NCBI GenBank assembly: GCA_951799445.1
Contig: OX637291.1
Location: 4,218,501-4,282,500, forward strand
From: Pseudisothecium myosuroides
Lineage: Eukaryota; Streptophyta; Bryopsida; Hypnales; Lembophyllaceae
Direction of reading: 5' to 3'
Length of the DNA stretch: 64,000 nt
The notes under the pieces were generated by a model, which made no database searches, had not been told where the DNA came from, and saw only the letters and a list, made by a program, of their open reading frames with translations. A program made the translations under genes and the position numbers. This document shows positions 57,270-64,000 of this stretch, piece by piece (position 1 is the stretch's first letter; each line of letters begins with the position of its first letter).

Positions 57270-58855
57270 TCATTTCTCCGGATTCTCCGTTCCAGCAGAG
57301 TGACCGTAGTTGAATGCGGTCTGCTCCCTGGGAAGAATCTGGACTTGCTTGTAAACCGGTCGCGGTTGTACTGGTTTTGGACATTGATCCTCCGGATGTC
57401 CATACTCCTGGCAATTCTGGCATGGAAGGATTCGTGGCGCACCTTGAGCTACTCCCTTGTTAGGACAGTTATTGGCATAGTGTCCCGGTTCTCCACAGCC
57501 ATAACAAATCACCACTTGTCTATCCGGATATGCTCGCATCGGTGGCTGCATCATGAAGCCTTGACTAGGACCGGGTAGGAAATTCCGGTTCAGCATGTTG
57601 GATCGGATCGGAACAGCAATCCCTTTCCCTCTCCCATAAGTTGGTTGAATCTGGTAAACTTCCTCCTCTTCCTCAGGTGCCATGGTGTAGTACACCTCTT
57701 CTTCTTCAGGATACACGAAGTGAACGTGCTTCGGGTTGGTTCTTTGGCACTCGCTCGGGTAATGACCCGGTTCGCCACACCTTCCGCACCAGACGTTGGA
57801 TCGGGAAGTCGGGACAATCCGTCTTGGTCTCCGGTTCTCTGCGATGTTGACCTTGATCGCCTCCAATGTGTCTTGGAGTTTCTTGATTGCCTTCTTAGAA
57901 TCCGTCTCCTCTGCCTTCACTTTCACAACGGACTTTCGACTCTGCCCCTTTTTAGACGAACGTCGGGGAGGTGAAACACTCCGTTCCGTATCCGAACTGG
58001 ATGAACTCCGATTGGAAACTTCCGATCCGGTCGACTCAGAAGTGCTTTCCGAGTCTGAGACCTTCTTTCGATGCTTCGATTTCCGGTCGATCTTCTTGCC
58101 CTTCCCTCTGGCTTGCTCTTCGTTTCGTTTGAGGGACTTCCGGAGTGACTGTGCTGAATTCTCGTAATTGGTTGCAGCATCCATGGCCTCTCTTAGCGTT
58201 CTCGGGCGCGTTTGTCGGATCAGAAATCCCATTGACTCAGGTAATCCGGCAACGTACCACTCCACCTGCAAACTAGGAGCAATCTCAGTGGTTAACTTCT
58301 GCATGAGAGCTTTCACTCTCTGTCCGTACCTTCGCACGGATTCGGACGATTTCATCGTCAATGTGCTCAACTGGCTTCTCCGCCAACTTCCCGGAATGCT
58401 TGCAGAAAGTCCGTTCTCAGCTGATCCCAGTTATTCCGGATCAGATCCGGAACATCTTGGTACCATTTGAGAGCTTCCCCCTTCAGCAATCCTTGAAAGA
58501 TTCTTTGCTGGGCCGCCTCATTCTCTTAGTTGGCGAGTGCAGTCGATTCAAACTCGCACAGCCATTCGTCCGCATCTTGGCTACCGTCGCCCTTGTAACG
58601 TTTGTACCTTAACCGGGTCATGACTTCTTCCTCTTCCAAATCCGGTTCTTCCCCTTCCGGTTCAGATCCTCGTTCGGAAGTTGACGGAGTATTCCCCGAT
58701 CTCGGACTTTCGATCTGCTCTCCAGGCGCAGGTACAAAGATCGGTTGGTCACCCGGATCAGAGTTATCCGGATCACTAAAACCAGGTCCAGACGATTCTC
58801 CTTGATTCTTCTTCAATCGCTTAGACCTTCTTTCACTTCCTGTATTTCTTCTCAT
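57270..58855 (-). pseudogene. Ty3/gypsy gag, unit 2, TAA plus frameshift
   Basis: Same lesions as unit 1: TAA at 58526-58528 and a one-base frame change near 58377. Three CCHC knuckles are kept. Sharing these lesions shows that they predate the duplication of the unit. Confidence 0.85.
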
Positions 58856-58970
58856 GAATACGAAATCCGGTTTCTCGTCAAAAACCAAATCTCAATCCGG
58901 AAAAGACAAGACAAAAAAATAAAACAACTACTGACTTTGCTACTAGGAACGAACACTAACAGCTTTAGAA

Positions 58971-58988
58971 TCCCGGGCAGCGGCGTCA
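58971..58988 (-). other. Primer binding site, unit 2
   Basis: Same 18 bases as in unit 1, 10 bases after LTR 3, which is the 5' LTR of this unit. Confidence 0.6.
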
Positions 58989-58998
58989 GATTTTTGCG

Positions 58999-61900
58999 TG
59001 TCGCAGCACAGAGTAAGCGAATTCCCTGTTATACTCCCAAAAACCACTTTAAAGCATAACAAAATGACTCTAAAGATCGAACCTACGAGATTCTGTGAAG
59101 TGTCTAGCATTATTTCCAACTTAAGCTCAGCCAGTATCCAATTCCTACATTCCGGTCCTAGATCTAAAACCGGAAACAACAACACACCGAAAACAACGAC
59201 CAGACCTCCCTCTATTTCTTCTGGTCTGTCAAGCTATTCGGTCCCGTAAAACTTCCACAACCCAGGATCCTAACACTTCTGATCCTGGAACTCCTCTGGA
59301 CCGATCCGATCCGGTCCTCACACACTTACTCTCACTCCACTCCGGTTTAGTTTAGCCTCTGTTTCACCATCAGAGGGTTCGCCGCTTGCTTTTGAGAGTG
59401 GCAGGCCCGCCACTCCTTCCGTGACTTATAGTGGCTGAAGACCCACTTCTCTAATCCACTACTTCCTACACTAGCGCGGATCCGGTTTGATCTCTCACAG
59501 CCCCCCGGACAGCGATCCGGTTTGCAGGTCACACAAAGACCCCCCGTACGATCCTCTCATACTACAACGACCTTGATGCCAAGTTCCCTCCGTGTGGAGT
59601 TAGGTGGTTACAAGTGAACTCGTCCGTTCCAACATCAACTAAAGCCCTTCCGTTTACCAACTAGGGCAGCGAGACCTCACGGGAGATCGGGCACTCAACC
59701 GGATTTCCTATCCAGGAGTTCTAGCGCGTTTAAGGACTCCTTCCCTATCCGCCTAGCCTAACAACGGTTTTCTCGCCCGGAATCGTGAACTGTAGAGGTG
59801 CTGAGGAACTGAAATCCGCTCCCAACACTTAGAAAACCCACTCACATGCACATAAGAGCAAAACAAACACACCAAGGGGAGAAATCTCTCTAGAATCTGC
59901 ATACATTTTCCTAATTCCTCACCAAAACAGCCCTGCCACGCGCGGGAGAGACGTACAACAAGAAATCAATAGAAGATGCACAAAAACTCAAGGGAAAAGA
60001 CTCCCAGTCTCCTTCGCAGAGACTGACTATATACATTTTAAAACTCAAAAAGTCAACATAAAGCGGCCCGGAAAGTCCGCGCGGAACTTTCGGTCCCCGC
60101 CGAGCCGGCCAGACCGGAAAACATCCGATCCAGACCAGGCACATCCGGATCAAATCCGGTCCGGTCCTAACTAACAAATATTTACAACTAAAATCCTAAC
60201 TACCCTACCATAACCGGATCTACTCCTTGATCCGTTCCTTCGTCCATGACTTCGTCTTCGCCTTGGTGCACGCTCTGTTCTTGATCCTCACCCTGATCTG
60301 GGGTCAGATCCATACTTTGATCTTTCCCCGGGTTCAGTGTGGGACTTCTGGGCGGTTCCGTTCCAAGCTGCTCGAAAACGTCCGTCAGGTTCTGGTTCCG
60401 CTCCCCTGTTTCTCGTTCTGGGAGATCCGGTGACGAATCCAGGTTGATGGTGTGCGCGAGTTTCCTTCCACTCTTCTTGGACTGGGGAGTCCGATCCTTT
60501 CCTTCCGTTGGAATGCCCACGTTCGGAAAAGATCCGGGCATTGAAAGGTCGGACAGATGGAACGACCGTGACAACGTCACTCCATTCAGCTTCCTGCTGC
60601 TCTCCTCCATCCGGTTTGCAGCCTCTCGCGCGTCCATCATGACTAACTCCACCTTTTCGGAGTAGTCTGTCAAAATCCGGACCAACTTGGTCCCGGATAT
60701 CTTATTCTCCTTGAGGACTCCCTCGTCAAACAACTTTGACTTGGTGATGGCCTCTCCGGTTGCTCCGAATGTGGCCTTCACGTCCTCCGCTACTTTCCGG
60801 GTAGCCTCTGCCATCTCCCGGGTGGTAGCCATGTCCTCCTTGAGGAGCAACATTTCCGTTTTCAACGACTCGTTCTCCTCCTGGAGTCGTCGGATCTCCG
60901 CCTCTTGCTTCCGGATCTCATCCGGGCTGGAGATAAAATCTGCAACCACTCCTGCCAGGTTGCTGTTTACTGGTGCTCCCACCAGCTCGCTGATCTGATT
61001 CAGAATCAGCTTCTTCACCGTCCAGTCTGCTCGCACATCACTCAGGATGTTGACCAGCTGGTTGAACGGATCCGTCGGATCCGATCCGGAAGGACCCGGT
61101 TCTTCAGAAACCGGTTTCTTCCCTGGGTTGGAGGTCTCAGCCGGAGGGGTTGGGGTTCCTCTCCGGTGAGGAGGCGTCGTCTTCTGCCGCTTGTGCTGCG
61201 GCCGGTGTAGCTCCTCCTCTTCCTCTTCTTCCTCCTCGGAACCGGATACTTCTTCCTGTTCTTCTTCTTCCGATTCCGATTCCCCATATTTCAGGAGTGA
61301 CTCATGCATCTTCCACTCCTTCTCCTCCGTATCCGTGAGGAGTTGATTGTGCTTGTACAGATGGACGAGGTAGGGACTCAACGGAGTCGGTCTACTTCCT
61401 CCGATCTTCGGAATTAGCCGGTTGACCAGGTCGAACAAAATCCTGGCCCAGTCCACTTTCCGTTCCCCGCTCAGGGCTCCGAAAATGAGGTTCCTGATGG
61501 CGATGGTCACCCTCGTCGGCTTCTCCGGGTGGATGATCGGAACCAGGAACTGGAGAAGGTTCCGATGCCGGTCGTCCAGACAATCTGCCACCGCGTGCCC
61601 ATCCTTGGAGTCCACGTTGCACCGGAATTTCTCCCGAGTGTAACCCTCCTTCGAGGAGGCCATCCCTCGACCTCCAGACCGGAATTCATACACGGCCTTC
61701 CACATCTCCTCCGTCCAGTTGCCCGGACTTCCGCGGAGAGTTCTCTCAAACTGGTTGGAGAGCTTTCCGAGTAACTCTCGAATCATCTGCTCCTCCCTAA
61801 ACCCCCAGGGTTTATCGATCAGTCCTCCGCAGCCCATTTTAGCCAAATCCTCTATCAGGTTGTCCTTTTCCTTCTCGTCCGTTGGAATAACCGGACACAC

Positions 61901-62484
61901 CTTCCGGAGTTTTACTTCTAATGTGGAGGAACTAGACGGCCCTGCTCTACTCTTACGGAGCTGAGGCATGGACACGAACTGTGCTAACCGGATCCTGACT
62001 GTGGCTACCTTTCCCTCTCCTAGCCGCACGTCCCGTTTCTCACCTTCGCTCTTCCGATCTCAACCGGAATACCTCTAAACCTGCAACGCACACTAAAGCG
62101 CTGCGCGCCCTAACACACTAACACGCACACACAAACCAACTCAAAACAAGAAAGCAAAACGCTGGGAAGAGAGGCTAAGTACGCGCTGGAGCGAGATTTC
62201 CGCAAATGAAGATTGAAAAAGAGTGGCCACTGGATTGGTCAGCCCATATATAGTCTAATCTGTCATCATGACCAAATCCGTTCCTGACCCATTCCGATCC
62301 AACTCAGATCCGTTCTAACTCTAATCCGGTTCAGATTCAGATCAAATCCGGATTGTCATCTATTCCGTTCCATTAGTTAATTTCCGGTTATTGGTTACCT
62401 CCTACTTGAATCCGGATCCCAGATCACGGTTTCCGTTCCAAGATTTAGATAACTTACAAAAAACCAAAAATTTACCTTGCGACA
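58999..62484 (-). repeat. Inner LTR 3 (outermost 5' LTR)
   Basis: Identical in layout to LTRs 1 and 2. Its right end TGCGACA at 62478-62484 is followed by CAGAC, the second copy of the target duplication, and then by sequence unrelated to the internal region. Confidence 0.92.
60200..61969 (-). CDS. LTR-encoded protein, copy 3
   Basis: The translation is identical to copies 1 and 2, with ATG at 61969. It lies in the outermost 5' LTR, so transcription from this LTR could express it without reading through another unit. Confidence 0.8.
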   Translation of the reverse strand: MPQLRKSRAGPSSSSTLEVKLRKVCPVIPTDEKEKDNLIEDLAKMGCGGLIDKPWGFREEQMIRELLGKLSNQFERTLRGSPGNWTEEMWKAVYEFRSGGRGMASSKEGYTREKFRCNVDSKDGHAVADCLDDRHRNLLQFLVPIIHPEKPTRVTIAIRNLIFGALSGERKVDWARILFDLVNRLIPKIGGSRPTPLSPYLVHLYKHNQLLTDTEEKEWKMHESLLKYGESESEEEEQEEVSGSEEEEEEEEELHRPQHKRQKTTPPHRRGTPTPPAETSNPGKKPVSEEPGPSGSDPTDPFNQLVNILSDVRADWTVKKLILNQISELVGAPVNSNLAGVVADFISSPDEIRKQEAEIRRLQEENESLKTEMLLLKEDMATTREMAEATRKVAEDVKATFGATGEAITKSKLFDEGVLKENKISGTKLVRILTDYSEKVELVMMDAREAANRMEESSRKLNGVTLSRSFHLSDLSMPGSFPNVGIPTEGKDRTPQSKKSGRKLAHTINLDSSPDLPERETGERNQNLTDVFEQLGTEPPRSPTLNPGKDQSMDLTPDQGEDQEQSVHQGEDEVMDEGTDQGVDPVMVG

Positions 62485-62489
62485 CAGAC
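62485..62489. repeat. Target-site duplication, right copy (CAGAC)
   Basis: Repeats the five bases at 40260-40264, on the far side of the tandem array. Confidence 0.85.
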
Positions 62490-63061
62490 CTTCCGGTGAG
62501 TGGGGATTTTCCGCTGGCGGTCGCTTATCTCCGCTCGGAACCCTCCCTGGATTCCGGACTCGCATCCGCACCACTCCTTAGAACCGGATCATCGTTACGG
62601 CAATTTAAAGGTACCACGCACAAGTCCTTACTCACAAGTCTAGTAAAGTTTCCTCACAAACTTACTCGCTCAAATCAGGTCTAACTAATTTTCAACCCGG
62701 ATTCCCCCACACCCGCCCTCTCTCACACTTTCGACACTCATAAACGACTCAAGAAATCGCACACATAGCCAGAAATCCGAATGTCCACTTAGTGGCTCAG
62801 ATTAGAGAAAAGAGAATATGAACATAAACTAATGCACACAAAATGGGCAAGGCTGGAATGAAAGGGCAACAAGCTGCCCTCCACTTAAAAAGCCAAAACA
62901 AAAAGCCAAAAAAAGAACACCTGAAAATCCAGGTGACCAATCAGTAACCAACCGTAATATCCGGAAAGTTCAAAGTCAACTACTCCTAAAAATCCGGAAT
63001 CGGGCCCCACGCACGGAAAATCCGCTCCAGATTAAAAATCCTAATACTGCAAATATACTAA

Positions 63062-63253
63062 CTACTTTCCCCGCTTTGATTTCTTCGCGCTGCTACTTGG
63101 CCCTGCAGGTGGTTTCCTGCTCCCTTTCGGTGGAGTGGACTTCGTTGCAGCCCGGGTCGGAATCTTCCGCTGGATCGGCGGCGGGTCGTCATCCGAAGCC
63201 GTCGCATCCCCGGAAGTGAATTCTCCCTTCTCGGACTCCTGGATCATCTCCAC
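63062..63253 (-). pseudogene. Possible shifted C-terminal tail of the outer LTR protein
   Basis: A 63-codon frame overlapping the end of the upstream ORF by a few bases in a different frame. It is Ser/Pro/Lys-rich and ends in a basic tail (KKSKRGK). Its position suggests it was once continuous with the 63244-64000 frame and was shifted by an indel. It may equally be chance. Confidence 0.3.
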
Positions 63254-64000
63254 TCTGGCGAATCGTCCAGCTGAATCGGTGTTGTATTCCTCTTGGGCAA
63301 TGCCTTCTGCATATGAGTAAAGTCGACCGGACTGGTCCGAGCCGGGTTTGACAAGGCTCCCATCCGTTGGATTAAATCGCTCCTGACGGATGTTCCGGAT
63401 GCCGGAACAGCACTCCCTGCTACTACCGGAATCGACTGGATACTCCTCGTCTGGCCGAACTTAGTGGTCCTCGTCTGGATCCGTGCCTGACTTGGAGTAG
63501 GTCTTGGAGATGGCTGTAGACCAATCCCTGACCCCGGCTTCTGGGGCGTCTTCAACAAGTCAACGTTGGGCAGCTCCGGAAAGTGGGTGAAATCCAATGG
63601 CTTGTTCGGGTCGAGGTGCCCCAACAGTTGCGCCATCTCCTTCAAAATACCTTCCATCCGGGCCTGGAAGTCCACCAAGATCGTTACCACCTTGGATCCG
63701 GATAAGTGGCCTATGCCACTCAGCTGATTGCTGAAGAGTCGGGATTTAACAACAGCTTCCGCGGGCTGTTCCACCAACGCGGTCAAATTGTGGACGAGTT
63801 GGAGAGCTTCCGTCTCCTTCTGCCGTGCAACTGCGGCATCCGTATCCGCCCAGTTCACCCAACCTAACAAGTCATCCCTTTCCTTCTCCAAGCTCTTGAT
63901 CCGCTCGTCCTTCTCACGAATCAAATCCGGGCTCGGTAGTTTCCGGATCTGATTTATGATATCTTCCGGCTCCACCTTCAGCTCCGCAGCAATCCCCAGC
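63244..64000 (-). CDS. Outer LTR-encoded protein, N terminus outside window
   Basis: The frame is open to the window edge; the GTG at 63975 is not a convincing start. The sequence aligns by eye with the C-terminal half of the inner LTR protein: SPDLIREKDERIKSLEKE against SPDEIRKQEAEIRRLQEE, and EAVVKSRLF with LSGSKVVTILVDF against EAITKSKLF with ISGTKLVRILTDY. A predicted coiled coil is followed by a Pro/Thr-rich region and ends in IQLDDSPEWR, against INLDSSPDLPE inside the inner protein. The protein family is thus shared by two diverged elements. Function unknown. Confidence 0.7.
   Translation of the reverse strand, partial: LGIAAELKVEPEDIINQIRKLPSPDLIREKDERIKSLEKERDDLLGWVNWADTDAAVARQKETEALQLVHNLTALVEQPAEAVVKSRLFSNQLSGIGHLSGSKVVTILVDFQARMEGILKEMAQLLGHLDPNKPLDFTHFPELPNVDLLKTPQKPGSGIGLQPSPRPTPSQARIQTRTTKFGQTRSIQSIPVVAGSAVPASGTSVRSDLIQRMGALSNPARTSPVDFTHMQKALPKRNTTPIQLDDSPEWR

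Larger units (their letters stand above)
40265..62484 (-). mobile_element. Tandem Ty3/gypsy array: LTR-internal-LTR-internal-LTR
   Basis: Three LTRs (40265-43750, 49632-53117, 58999-62484) and two internal regions (43751-49631, 53118-58998) repeat with an exact period of 9367 bp. All translated frames are identical between units and no base difference was noticed. A single CAGAC duplication flanks the whole array. This fits unequal recombination between LTRs of one insertion, or integration of a multimeric DNA. Collapse or duplication in the assembly is the main alternative. Confidence 0.9.
62485..64000 (-). mobile_element. Outer gypsy LTR, right part, continuing past the window
   Basis: This continues the outer LTR broken at 40264. 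It shares the CCGGATC-rich style of the inner LTR but not its sequence, except in the coding region at 63244-64000. 62485-63061 is non-coding and follows the outer LTR ORF in its own orientation. The right end of the LTR is outside the window. Confidence 0.6.

Noticed and set aside
1..64000. CRISPR arrays, riboswitches or bacterial operons
   Set aside because: No regularly spaced short direct repeats with unique spacers and no operon-like gene packing; the content is plant nuclear.

Overview
This looks like nuclear DNA of a land plant. It holds an intron-containing AAA ATPase gene of the plant BCS1-like (AATP) type, plant-type Ty1/copia and Ty3/gypsy retrotransposons, LINE 3' tails, a hAT transposase relic and many short inverted-repeat elements. 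I see no bacterial or organellar gene organisation, no rRNA or tRNA gene and no CRISPR array. I cannot name the species. The very AT-rich intergenic DNA and the repeat content would fit a non-seed plant, but that is only an impression.

Positions 1-39700 are AT-rich and mostly repeat debris. A repeat family bounded by TTAA and CCCCTAAAGGAC-like inverted ends occurs at least eight times (1-692, 11187-12469, 12595-14450, 17647-18564, 19675-20608, about 27535-28459, 32543-33480, and shorter relatives at 38916-39138 and 39287-39699). Between the copies lie: a broken three-exon hAT transposase (5210-8966) with two in-frame TAG codons and a lost catalytic Asp; a MITE split by a LINE tail with a long target duplication (10155-10991); a Stowaway-like MITE (16368-16590); another LINE tail with a 13-bp duplication (20963-21114); a 503-bp inverted-repeat structure (33478-33980); a perfect-TIR MITE (34570-34762); an ankyrin-repeat gene scrap (35903-36029); and a 3'-truncated copia element (36030-38442). 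The only intact-looking cellular gene is the four-exon BCS1-like AAA ATPase at 22341-26647.

Positions 39707-64000 are a nested pair of long-LTR Ty3/gypsy retrotransposons on the minus strand, with about balanced base composition. The inner one is a tandem array LTR-internal-LTR-internal-LTR (40265-62484) with an exact 9367-bp period and one 5-bp target duplication (CAGAC) around the whole array. Each 3486-bp LTR starts TGTCGCA, ends TGCGACA and carries an intact sense ORF of about 589 codons. Each 5881-bp internal region carries PBS, gag, protease, RT-RNase H, integrase and PPT. Gag-pol is broken: gag has a TAA and a frameshift, and three in-frame TGA codons split one otherwise continuous frame. 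The array sits inside the LTR of a diverged relative (39707-40264 and 62485-64000+), whose LTR encodes a recognisable homologue of the LTR protein.

The main result is therefore a gypsy lineage with a conserved protein-coding gene inside its LTR. That gene stays open in a recently amplified tandem array while gag-pol is interrupted.
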